The translations under genes were made by a program, and so were the position numbers. 64,000 bases of DNA from Neocallimastix lanati (nom. inval.) (lineage: Eukaryota > Neocallimastigomycota > Neocallimastigomycetes > Neocallimastigales > Neocallimastigaceae). The notes under the pieces are model-generated. The model saw nothing but the letters and a program-made list of their open reading frames with translations. It did no database searches and was not told where the DNA came from. The stretch is taken from contig JACVTC010000029.1 of the NCBI GenBank assembly GCA_016946835.1, forward strand, positions 1,336,001 through 1,400,000. Direction: 5' to 3'. Below are positions 52,724 through 64,000 of the stretch, in pieces. How positions within the stretch are numbered: the stretch's first letter is position 1; each line of letters opens with the position of its first letter.

Positions 52724-55230
52724 ATAATAGAAAAGTTTATTTTACTAATTTATTCATTTTATTTTTTTTTTTAAAACGTATATTTATACATATGTTTTGT
52801 GAAAAAAATTTTTTTAATTTGTAAAAATTAAATTAAAAAAAAAAAAAAAAAAAGATTATATGCAATGTAAGTTATATATTATTTGTATTATTTAATATAA
52901 ATATAATTAATAATATAATACATAATTAGATGTTATTTTTTATTAATTTTAAATTAATAATATTTTTTTTTTTTGTTAATTGAAATTTTTTGATTAAACA
53001 TAATATTATTTTTATGAAAGATATTGCAACGGATGCTGTTGAACCAGAATTAGGTATTACCAATAATTGGTATTATGAAAAATATACAATTATTGTAAAA
53101 GATGCTAATGATATATTAAGTTCTGTTTATAATTATAATCTCAATCCTAAATATTTTAATGTAAATTATTATTATTTCGATTATATTATATTAAATAAAT
53201 AAAATAATTTATTATCTTATTTTAATAATAATATATTATTTTTCTTGACATTTAAATTAATGAAAACTTAATAAAATTTGAAAATATTATTATATTTTAT
53301 ATTAATTATAAATTTATATCTAATATTTATATCTATATCAATATATATTATATACAATAAAGCAATGGGATACTTCATCTCTTTACAATAAAGGAGAATC
53401 TATTATTAGGTAAATTGCTCATAAAAAAAATATATACATATATTATATAAAAAAAAAATCAAAATCAAAGTCAAAATCAAAATCAAAATTAAAAAATAAA
53501 AAAAAAAAATCTATAATATTTGTTAAATATATAAAATTTTTTTAATATTAAAATTTTCAAAAATTAAATTTTTGATTTTTTTTTTTATTAGAATGATGGA
53601 GTTTTGGTTAAATAAAATGAATGATAATCATAGTATATCAACAACTTCAATAGAAGAAAATTATTTTTACAAAAGAATTCATGAATATCTTGACTTATAC
53701 AAGTATAATAATGTTGATGGTCAACAACTCTATGAAATGTTAGAATCTTATGATGAAAACGGTCAACCTTTATATCATGTTTCAGAAATAATGGAAAGTT
53801 TCATTAAACAAAAGGGTATTCCAATCGTTATGATGGAAAGAATAAGTAATGACCATGACCAAACCATTACTTTAAGTCAAGAACAATTTGTTTCTCTGGA
53901 TATTGAACTATATAAAATTTATAATAATGAACAAAAAGATACTATGATAAAGGGTAATTCTACTTGGGTCATTCCTTATTCCTATTCAATTTATTCTAAT
54001 AGTACAGGAAAACCAGAATTTTTAGAAAGTCATTATATTACTCTTGAAGATAATGATGATAGAAAATCCAAAACTACTATATCTCTACCTACTAAGGATG
54101 ATGAAGCCACTAATACTAAAATTTTTATTAAAGGTAATGAAGATCAAAAAGGATATTATTTAGTACAATATGATGATGAATCAATTCAAGTAGCCTGTGA
54201 ATGGTTAAAATCCGATTTAAATTTCATGTCATATATTAATAGAGCAGGATTCATTAGTGATATCTTTAATCAATTATTAGAAGATCGTGCAGAAAATCCC
54301 ACCACTATTCTTAATTGTTTAGACTATTTAAAAAATGAAAAAAGTACTATCGTATGGATTAAAGTTCTTGAATATTTTAATACGTTAATGTATATAAAAT
54401 ATGGAAATAAAATGGAAATGAATAAACTTTTTATGAAATTTTTGAGTGATCTCACTAAAAATATTTTTGAGGATATTGGATGGGTTGAAAAGGAAAAGGA
54501 AGATATTGAAAAAAAATCGGGAATTGAAGATAATACCATTATTAATCGTTACATCTTACGTCAATTTCTTATGAATTTAGGTAATAATGATGAAGAAAAT
54601 AATAGAGCGAAGGCACTCTATTATTATAACGAAATCAAAAATGGTACATATAGTGAAAATTTCGATAAATATATATTAATAAATATTTTTGAAACAGGTA
54701 TTAAATATGGTAATATTGATGAATCAGATATTGACTTTATCCTCAATGAATTGGATTCAGAAACTTCGAAGTTTGATAAGTATTCATTAATGAGTGGTCT
54801 CAAACTAGTTTCCGATGCTTCACTTCGTATAAAAGTCTTAGAAAAATTCAGTAAAGATATCGAGGCTGATTTCAACCTGAATGATGTTGAATATCAAAAT
54901 CTCAAAATTGATCTTTTAACAAATTGGGCTTCAGAAGATTATTATCTTTGTTTCACTTTTGTAAGAGATCATTGGAATGACTACTTTAAGGAACAATATT
55001 TAAATGATAATTATAGTTTAATTTATTTAATAAAAAACATTTATTCAAAAAGCAAAAGTGATGATGAACATTCCCAAGAAATTGCTTCATGGATTGATAT
55101 GATTGATGAAAAAGGGAAAAAGATTAATCTTGAAGATGAGATCATCGAAAATGACCATAATAATGATAATTTAGAAAATGAAGAAAATGATGATGATCCT
55201 ATTATTCTATGGTTAAAAGAACACTATTAA
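50112..55230 (+). CDS. secreted M1 zinc aminopeptidase, copy 4 (intact)
   Basis: Exons 50112-50795, 50999-51303, 51480-51678, 51825-51846, 52175-52313, 52465-52517, 52855-52866, 53021-53160, 53363-53409 and 53592-55230 join in frame to 1079 residues. The signal peptide resembles copy 3. The acidic segment is short, with one degenerate 14-residue unit. GGMEN is at 405-409, HEIAH at 441-445, E464 in LNEGFA and Tyr 526 in LYNKG. The microexon-coded strand reads VGVPNLV instead of VGIPNF, and the second zinc-site exon reads [18 protein letters not shown]. Exon 8 is one codon shorter than in copies 1 and 3, a feature shared with copy 5. Exon 10 has a small insertion near LDIELYKIYNNEQK. Confidence 0.88.
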
Positions 55231-55613
55231 AATTCAATAATACAATACAATACAATACAAAAAAAAAAAATAAACTAAAATAAAATAAAATAAAATAAAA
55301 GGGAAAAAAGAAAAAAATAAAAATAACAATAACAATAATAATAATAACAACAATTCAAAAAAAAAAATAAAATAAAATAAAATAAAATAAAATAAAATAA
55401 AATAAAATAAAATAAAATAAAATAAAAGGGAAAAAAGAAAAAAATAAAAATAACAATAACAATAATAATAATAACAACAATAATAATAATAACAATAATA
55501 ATAATAACAATAATAATAAAATAATAAAAAAAAAAGTAAATATTAAAAATAATAATAATAAAAATAATAAATATTTTATTATTATTATAAATTAAATAAA
55601 GTTATTCTCTAAG

Positions 55614-55668
<55 letters not shown>

Positions 55669-57500
55669 TTAAAACCTTAAAAGTTTATTCCTAGTCTTAA
55701 AAAAAAAAAAAAAAAAAATAAAAATGAAAATAAAAATTAAAATAATACTAAGAAAAAAATTTTAATAATTTATTTTTTTTTTTTAAATTAAAAACAATAA
55801 ATCTTTTCTCTTATTTCTCAAAATATAAAGGAAAGAAATATTTCTTCAACTACTATTTCATCATTTCATCATTTTTCTATAATAAAATTAATAAATTTAT
55901 GGAAGTATATTCTTTTCTTTGTCTAAAAAAAAAAAAAAAAAAAAAAAAATTATTAATAGTTACAAATTATACAAAGATGTTTATCTTGCTTATATATTTG
56001 ACAAAAAAAAGATAAAAAATAAAAAAAATAAAAAAAGAGAAAAAAAAAAAAAGGCAAGAAATATAATATTTTTTGATTATTATTTTTTAATTTTTCTAGA
56101 TTTATTTTTTTTTTTATTATTTTATATTAATCTTTATATTTCTTAGTTATTAGTATTTTAAATATTTTATTTTAAAAAAATAAATACATGAATATTAGTA
56201 ATATTTTAATTTATTCATTTAATAAATTTCAATTGGAGAAATGAAATATTTTTTTTTTAATACGCAACATGCTTTTAAAAAATTGGCAAAATTTCAAATT
56301 TACTAAATGCCCCCATTCTCCTTCAAAGGGAAGTTAGGAACTCGAGAGGCACTCCGAGAATAAACGTACTAGAAAATTATCAGAAGTAATATTCAGGTCA
56401 GAGAGCCAATATTGAATATTTGGTACGGCAGCCCAACAGCAATATTATCTACCTATGATAAAACATACAAAAGTGTTGTAATTTCCTCAATATTCCTACT
56501 GTCCCCCAATATAAAAAAAAAAGTTTATTATTTATTATTTATTATTTATTATTATTCAATTATTATAATTATTATTTATTATTTATTATTTATTATTTAT
56601 TATTTATTATTTATTATTTATTATTTATTATTTATTATTTATTATTTATTATTTATGATTTATTATTTATTATTTATTATTTATTATTTATTATTTATTA
56701 TTTATTATTTATTATTTATTATTTATTATTTATTATTTATTATTTATTATTTATTATTTATTATTTATTATTTATTATTTATTATTTATTTATTTATTTA
56801 TTTATTGTTTCATCATAATTTTTATATGAAATAAAGTTTCAATAAGATAAATTAAAGTCTATATAACTTTTAGAAGATTCCTTTTGAACTAAATATTTTT
56901 TATTAAATCATTGAATAAATTTTTTATTTAATTATTTATTATATATATATAAATTTATTTATTTTTTAAGTAGTAAATAAATATTAAATACATTTATTAT
57001 AAATACATTAATAAATAAGTATAAAATCTCTAAAATATAAGTATGAAATATGAAATATATAAAAAGAAAAGAAAAGCATCAAAATAATTTTTTTTTTCTT
57101 TGTAAAAAAATATCATAAATTTTTAAAATAAACTACAAATTAAAAAATAAAAAAAAAAAAAAAAAAAAACAAGGAAAGAAAAATTAAATATATATATATA
57201 CATATATAACTGTTTATATTAATAAATATTAAAAAAAGAAAAATAAAATAAAAAAAATAAAATTAAACAAGATATTAAATTATATAAAATATAGAAAGTA
57301 TAGAATTAAAAATAGAAAAAAAAATATCAAAATTATTAATATAAATATATATTCATAAAAAAAAAAAAAAATATAAAAATAATTTGAGTTTATTTTATTT
57401 ATTAGTAATATAAATTAAGTAATAGCAAAATAATAATATATATGATATTTGTGTGAATAAAAGTATTTATATAATTATAATTAAAAAAAAAAAAAAAAAA
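55231..57500. other. intergenic spacer between copies 4 and 5
   Basis: AAAAT and AAC/AAT arrays (55270-55570), including a duplicated string GGGAAAAAAGAAAAAAATAA. A 46-nt poly-A run follows (about 55619-55664), then a 3' flank segment shared with the region after copy 2 (CTCAAAATATAAAGGAAAGA). Spacer element C (56141-56880) and a decayed signal-peptide duplicate at 57373-57440 complete it. No gene is seen. Confidence 0.7.
56141..56880. repeat. dispersed spacer element, copy C
   Basis: Same order of parts as copies A and B, with a TTATTTA array of about 260 bp (56525-56790) before ATGAAATAAAGTTTCAATAA. The GGCGAAATG motif is degenerate here (TTGGAGAAATGAAAT and TTGGCAAAATTTCAA). Confidence 0.75.
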
Positions 57501-58714
57501 AAGAAAATTAAAAATAATTTTTTTTTAGGTGCTATTTTATTTATTAGTTGTATAAATAAAATAAATGCAAATGTTATTAATGAATATTGGATTAATTCAA
57601 ATCATAATTCAACTGTTGTACCAAAATTTGATAACGAAATTACTGATGTTGAATCTGACGTTACAGAAGTTGTAGACATTGATATGGAATCTGATATTTC
57701 TGATTCGGATGATGAAGTAATTGATATTGAATCTGATGCTTTAGAAGTTGTTGATGTTGATATGGACACTGAATCTGATGTTTTCGAATTGAGTAACGGA
57801 GAAAGTAATATTGTAACTGGTATTCCAGAAATGAATACTGATATATTTGATATTGAAACTAGTATTCCAGAAATGAATACTGATATATTTGATATTGAAA
57901 CTGGTATTCCAGAATTTGATAAAGGAGATATTGAAACTGAAACAGATGTGGTCTATTCTGATACTCGTTTACCAGAAAATGTATTACCTATGGCTTATCG
58001 TTTAGATTTTTATACTTCAATAGAAAATTCTACTTTTGATGGAAAAGAAGAAATTGATATTGAAATTTTAAAGGATACTAATTCAATTATTTTTCATTCA
58101 GAAAATCTTTCTCTTTCCAATATTACTATTTCTAATGAAAATGAAGTATTGAAACCAAACTCAATTCGATTTACTAAAGAAAGTAATTTTGTTACTTTGA
58201 ATTTTAATGAAACTTTGAAATCAGAAGTAAGTAATAAAATTATTATTTTTTTATAATATTAAATATATTTTCACACTCTCTTATTATTTTTTTTTTTTTT
58301 TTTGGTTCTTACCTGATATATATATATATAAAAGACCAACTATACATTACATATGCAATATTCAGGTAAATTAAATAGTTATAATATGGGTTACTTTATA
58401 AAAGAATATTATAATGAAGATGACAGCCAATCTAGAATGGCAGCTACTCAATTTGAAGCAGCGGAGGCCAGAAGGGCTTTTCCATGTTTTGATGAACCAC
58501 AACTGAAAGCAACTTTCCAATTGAATATGACCGTAGATGATGGTTACAATGCTTTATCAAATATGAATGTTGTTGAAATCAAGGAAATTGAAAATTCAAA
58601 TTTAAAACAAAAAAAATACATATTTGCTAATAGTGTGAAGTAAATACTTGTTAAAAAATAAAAATAAAAGTAAAATTATTTATAGTATTTTATTTTTTAA
58701 TTTTATTAATAAAA

Positions 58715-58755
<41 letters not shown>

Positions 58756-59837
58756 TTTTTGGAATAATAATTAATAATAATAATATAATTTAATAATTTA
58801 TAATTATTTTTTAATAATATCTATATATTATATTTTTTTAATAAAATCTATATATTAGAATGAGTACATATTTAGTTGCATTTATGGTTTCAAAATTTCA
58901 ATCAATTTCAGATAAATACAATGATGTTGACGTCAGTATTTACTTCACGCCAGACCTAATCAAAGATACAAAATATTCATTAAAATTGGCCATTAAACTT
59001 TTAAAATTTTATGAAGATCTTTTCAAAATTCCTTATCCACTTCCAAAATTAGATTTAGTAAATAATAATAATAATTAATAATAGATATATATATATAAAT
59101 AAATAATAATTAAAAAAATTTAAAAATAAAATAATTGAAATTTTATTTAGTAAATTTATTAATTAATTAATTATTATTATTATTATTATACATGTATTAT
59201 TTAATAATATATATAGGTAGGAATTCCTGATTTTTGGGGTAAATATAAAATATATATATATATATATATATTTATTTTTAAAATTTATACATTAACATTT
59301 CAAAAATAAATTATATACATATAACTATTAATAATTATTATCTATTAATTATAATTACATTTATTAATAAAAAACAAATAAATAAAAAAAAAAAAAATTA
59401 TAAAATTTTAAAAATTGAAAATATATATTCCATATATATATATTTATTTGTTAGTTGGTGGTATGGAAAATTGGGGTTTAATCAATTTTAGATCTGAAAG
59501 TATATTATGGAATGAGGAAACTGGTACAGTCATTGATAAATATGGCGTTGTTACCCTCATTGCTCATGAAATCGCTCATCAATGGTTTGGAAAGTGAGTA
59601 TTATTTTTTTTAAAAAAAAAAAAATATGTATATATATGTTATATATATAATATATAAGTTACAAAAAAGAATTTTTTTTTTTATTTTAATGATTTAATCA
59701 TTAAGTATTTGTTATTTTATTTTATTTTCTATTTTATTTTTAAAAAAAAAAGTTTAGTTACAATGAAATGGTGGGATAATTTTTGGTTAAATGAAGGTTT
59801 TGCTAGTAAGTCATAATTTAAAGAAAAATACTAATAC

Positions 59838-59880
<43 letters not shown>

Positions 59881-59892
59881 TATAATAATAAT

Positions 59893-59946
<54 letters not shown>

Positions 59947-62522
59947 TATAATAATTATAATTATAATAATAATAATAATAATAATATTAATAATAATAAT
60001 AATAATAATTTTTAGGATTTCAATTCGTTAATTTTATTATTTTTTTTTATTTATAATAATAATAATAATTATAAAAAAATTTATTTTACTAATTTATTCA
60101 CGTTTTTATTTTTTTTAAACATATATTTATGTATATATACATATATATATATATTTGAATTCTTATAAAAAAAAATAGATTATATGCAAAGTAAGTTATA
60201 TGTTATTTATATTATTTTATATTAATATTATTAATTTTTAATTAATTTTTTTTTTTTTTTTTTATTTAATTGAAATTTTTTGATTAAATATAATATTACA
60301 TTTATAAAAGATATTGCAACGAATGTTGTTGAACCAGAATTAGGTATTACCAATAATTGGTATTATGAATATCATTTTATTTTTTCAAATGATATTATAG
60401 ATAAGATAAATTCTGTTTATAATTATAGTCCTAATCCAAAATATCATGAAGTAAATTATTATTATATTATATTAAATAAATAAATTAAATTATTATATTA
60501 TTTACTAACATATATTACTTTTTTTTTTTTTTATTATAAATTAATAAAAACTTTATAATATTTTAAAATATTTTTGTATTTTATATTAATTATAAATTTA
60601 TATTTATTTGTATATTTAATATTTATTTTTATATCAATATATATTATATATGATAAAGGATTGGGATATTATATCTATTTACAATAAAGGAGAATCTATT
60701 ATTAGGTAAATTGCTCATAAAAAAAATAAATATAAATATATATATTATTGAAAAAAAATAAAAATAAAAATAAAAAATAAAAATCAAAGAAATAAAAAAA
60801 AAAAAAAAATCTATAATATTTATTAAATAATTAAAATTTATTTAATATTAAAATTTTCAAAAATTAAATTTTTGATTTTTCTTTTTTTTTTTTTTTTTTT
60901 TTATTAGAATGATGGAATTTTGGTTAAATAAAATGAATGATAATCATAGTACATCAACAACTTCAATAGAAGATAATTATTTTTACAAAAGAATTCATGA
61001 ATATCTTGACTTATACAAGTATAATAATGTTGATAGTCAACAACTCTATGAAACGTTAGAATCTTATGATGATAATGGTCAACCTTTATATCATGTTTCA
61101 GAAATAATGGAAAGTTTCATTAAACAAAAGGGTATTCCAATCGTTATGATGGAAAGAATAAGTAATGATCATGACCAAATCATCACTTTAAGTCAAGAAC
61201 AACTTGTTTCTATTGATATTAAACAAAAAAATACTATGATACAAGGTAATTCTACTTGGTTTATTCCCTATTCCTATTCAATTTATTCTAATAGTACAGG
61301 AAAACCAGAACTTTTAGAAAGTCATTATATTACTCTTGAAGATAATGATGATAGAAAATCCAAAACTACTATATCTCTACCTACTAAGGATGATGAAGCC
61401 ACCAATACTAAAATTTTTATTAAAGGTAATGAAGATCAAAAAGGATATTATTTAGTACAATATGATGATGAATCAATTCAAGTAGCCTGTGAATGGTTAA
61501 AATCCGATTTAAATTTCATGTCATATATTAATAGAGCAGGATTCATTAGTGATATCTTTAATCAATTATTAGAAGATCGTGCAGAAAATCCCATCACTAT
61601 TCTTAATTGTTTAGACTATTTGAAAAATGAAAAAAGTACTATCGTATGGATTAAAGTTCTTGAATATTTTAATGTATTAATAAAGAGATATAAAAGAAAT
61701 AATATGGAAAAGAATGAACTTATTATGAAATATATAAGTGATCTCATTAAAAATATTTTTGAAGATATTGGATGGGTTGAAAAGGAAAAGGAAGGTATTG
61801 AAAAAAAATCGGGAATTGAAGATAATACCATTATTAATCGTAAAGAATTACGTTTAAGTCTCATGGATTTAGGTGATCATAATGAAGAAAATAATAGAGC
61901 GAAAGCACTCTACTATTATAACGAAATCAAAAATGGTACATATAGTGAAAATTTGGAAGAGTATATTTTGGATTATATTTTTGAAACTGGTATTAAATAT
62001 GGTGATGTTGATGAATCGGATATTGACTTTATCCTCAATAAATTGGATTCAGAAACTTCGAAGTTTGATAAGTATTCATTAATGAGTGGTCTCAAACAAG
62101 TTTCCGATGCTTCACTTCGTAAAAAAATATTAGAAAAATTTAGTAATGATATCGAGAATGATTTCAACCTGGATGATGATGAATATCAAGATCTCAAAAT
62201 TGAACTTTTATTAAATTGGGCTTCAGAAGATTATTATCTTTGTTTTACTTTTGTAAGAGATCATTGGGATGACTACTTTAAGGAAAAATATTTAAATGAT
62301 AATGATAATTTAATTAATTTAATAGAAAAAATTTATTCAAAAAGCAAAAAGGAAAATGAACATTTCCAAGAAATAGCTACATGGATTAATGTAATTGATA
62401 AAGAAGAGAAAAAGATTAATCTTGAAAATGAGATCATTGACAAAGACCATAATGATAATAATTTAGAAAATGAAGAAAATGAAAATGATCCTATTATTCT
62501 ATGGTTAAAAGAACACTATTAA
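57501..62522 (+). CDS. secreted M1 zinc aminopeptidase, copy 5 (start codon lost)
   Basis: Exons 57501-58226, 58335-58639, 58859-59057, 59217-59238, 59455-59593, 59753-59805, 60179-60190, 60311-60450, 60659-60705 and 60908-62522 join in frame (1085 codons plus stop). The codon aligned with the ATG of the other copies is AAG at 57501, and no ATG in that frame lies between the upstream stop at 57423 and 57684. Use of 57684 would drop the signal peptide. Apart from that the gene is open: two 14-residue repeats, GGMEN 419-423, HEIAH 455-459, E478 (in [12 protein letters not shown]) and Tyr 540. Exon 5 uses a GTGAGT donor. It is either a very young pseudogene, started by an unseen upstream exon, or affected by a base error in the long poly-A. 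Confidence 0.75.
59829..60012. repeat. (AAT)n array in intron 6 of copy 5
   Basis: AAT trinucleotide repeats with ATTAT interruptions inside the intron after the LNEGFA exon. The poly-Asn frame that it opens is not coding. Confidence 0.9.
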
Positions 62523-63370
62523 AATTTAATATAATACACTACAATACAATACAAAAAAATAAAATAAAATAAAATAAAATAAAATAAAATAAAATAAATA
62601 GTGAAGTAATATAAAAGAGTAAAGTATTAATAAAAATAAAATAAAATAAAATAAAATAAAATAAATAGTGAAGTAATATAAAAGAGTAAAGTATTAATAA
62701 AAATAAAATAAAATAAAATAAAATAAATAGTGAAGTAATATAAAAGAGTAAAGTATTAATAAAAATAAAATAAAATAAAATAAAATAAAATAAATAGTGA
62801 AGTAATATAAAAGAGTAAAGTATTAATAAAAATAAAATAAAATAAAATAAAATAAAATAAATAGTGAAGTAATATAAAAGAGTAAAGTATTAATAAAAAT
62901 AAAATAAAATAAAATAAAATAAAATAAATAGTGAAGTAATATAAAAGAGTAAAGTATTAATAAAAATAAAATAAAATAAAATAAAATAAAATAAATAGTG
63001 AAGTAATATAAAAGAGTAAAGTATTAATAAAAATAAAATAAAATAAAATAAAATAAAATAAAATAAAATAAAATAAATAGTGAAGTAATATAAAAGAGTA
63101 AAGTATTAATAAAAATAAATAAAATAAAATAAAATAAAATAAAATAAAATAAAATAAAATAAAATAAAATAAAATAAAATAAAATAAAATAAAATAAAAT
63201 AAAATAAAATAAATAAATAAAATAAAATAAAATAAAATAAAATAAAATAAAATAAAATAAATAAAATAAAATAAAATAAAATAAAATAAAATAAAATAAA
63301 ATAAAATAAAATAAAATAAAATAAAATAAAATAAAATAAAATAAAATAAAATAAAATAAATAATAGAATA
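62523..63370. repeat. minisatellite: 8 units of about 67 bp built on (AAAAT)n
   Basis: The string GTGAAGTAATATAAAAGAGT recurs at 62601, 62668, 62730, 62797, 62864, 62931, 62998 and 63080, separated by AAAAT runs. Spacings are 67, 62, 67, 67, 67, 67 and 82, differing by multiples of five. The array then passes into about 240 bp of AAAAT units (to about 63360). Confidence 0.95.
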
Positions 63371-63585
63371 TTAAATATAAAGTACAGATTGAATAAAATA
63401 AAATAAAATAAAATAAATATTGAATGTAATAATATAAAAGTACAAATATATAAAATAAAATAAAATAAAATAAAGTAAAAGAGAAAAAAGAAAAAATAAC
63501 AATAATAATAATAACAATAATAATAAAATAATAAAAAAAAAAGTAAATATTAAAAATAATAATAATAAATATAATAAATATATAA

Positions 63586-63628
<43 letters not shown>

Positions 63629-64000
63629 ACCAATTGAAAAATAATATATTTCTATTAATAATAATAATAATAATAATAATTAAATATAAATAAATAAATT
63701 AATAAAAATTGAATATATATATATATGTAATTTTTAGGACACAAAATAATTGAAGTCACATAAATCTAAGATATCGTTCATTATTATTATAACGTAAAAA
63801 ATTTATTTAATTATAAAAAATATAAATAATAGAAGATTAAATATTACAATAATACAAAATACATAATTCATCTTTTTATATCTAATGTTAACATATTTAT
63901 TTAATGTGATTGGATAAGTTAAATTTAAATAATCATTTAGTAAATAATTTATCTTTTAATATTCCTCCTCAAATATAACTCTCAGTAACTGTTATTTTTG
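63371..64000. other. gene-free AT-rich right end
   Basis: Starts with AGTACAGATTGAATAAAATA, as around 48287, then AAC/AAT runs and a poly-A of about 35 nt (63591-63626). The last 270 bp are less repetitive, but no frame or RNA gene can be supported. Confidence 0.6.

Noticed and set aside
57453-57500. N-terminal extension of copy 5 starting with GTG and containing eight lysines
   Set aside because: Non-ATG start in a nuclear gene, and the lysines come from the poly-A stretch that is untranslated leader in the other copies.
59791-60015. Poly-Asn frame
   Set aside because: It is the exon 6 to intron 6 read-through into an AAT microsatellite; the donor GTAAGT at 59806 ends the coding part.
62601-63100. 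Regularly spaced repeats resembling a CRISPR array
   Set aside because: The spacers are AAAAT runs, not unique sequence; the genome is eukaryotic and no cas genes are present.

Overview
This is a eukaryotic window. It is extremely AT-rich, with long homopolymers and (AAT)n, (AAAT)n and (AAAAT)n arrays. Its genes have GT-AG introns, and it carries relics of LTR retrotransposons, LINEs and a MULE-type DNA transposon. The best guess for the source is an anaerobic gut fungus (Neocallimastigomycota), from the AT content, the secreted peptidase family and a bacterial-like intronless transporter gene. This is inference; another AT-rich protist or fungus is possible.

Layout. 1-12.1 kb: no intact gene; a 229-bp tandem duplication, a Ty1/copia RT/RNase H relic (5.1-6.0 kb), LTR-like repeats (6.3 and 8.3 kb), a decayed minus-strand copia element with two LTRs (8.5-12.1 kb) and a palindromic MITE-like insertion (11.8 kb). 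15.25-16.62 kb: one intact single-exon gene for a DUF1212/ThrE-type membrane transporter. 17.4-19.8 kb: three tandem copies of a 0.7-0.85 kb AT-rich unit. 19.8-24.9 kb: LINE reverse transcriptase, copia RT/RNase H and MULE N-terminal relics. 27.2-62.5 kb: a tandem head-to-tail array of five copies of a secreted M1 zinc aminopeptidase gene, all on the plus strand, interrupted by a LINE endonuclease relic (32.9-33.95 kb) and a MULE transposase relic (46.7-47.7 kb). 62.5-64 kb: minisatellite and low-complexity DNA.

The aminopeptidase copies share a ten-exon structure, including constant 22-nt and 12-nt microexons on either side of the zinc site, so the active site is assembled from seven exons. 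Copies 1, 3 and 4 can be read through as complete proteins of 1072, 1132 and 1079 residues. Copy 5 is complete except that its ATG is now AAG. Copy 2 is a recombinant pseudogene. The copies differ most in an acidic low-complexity segment between the signal peptide and the catalytic part, where a 14-residue repeat has expanded. Together they look like a locally amplified set of secreted or endomembrane peptidases, presumably for protein digestion; that role is inferred from the family.
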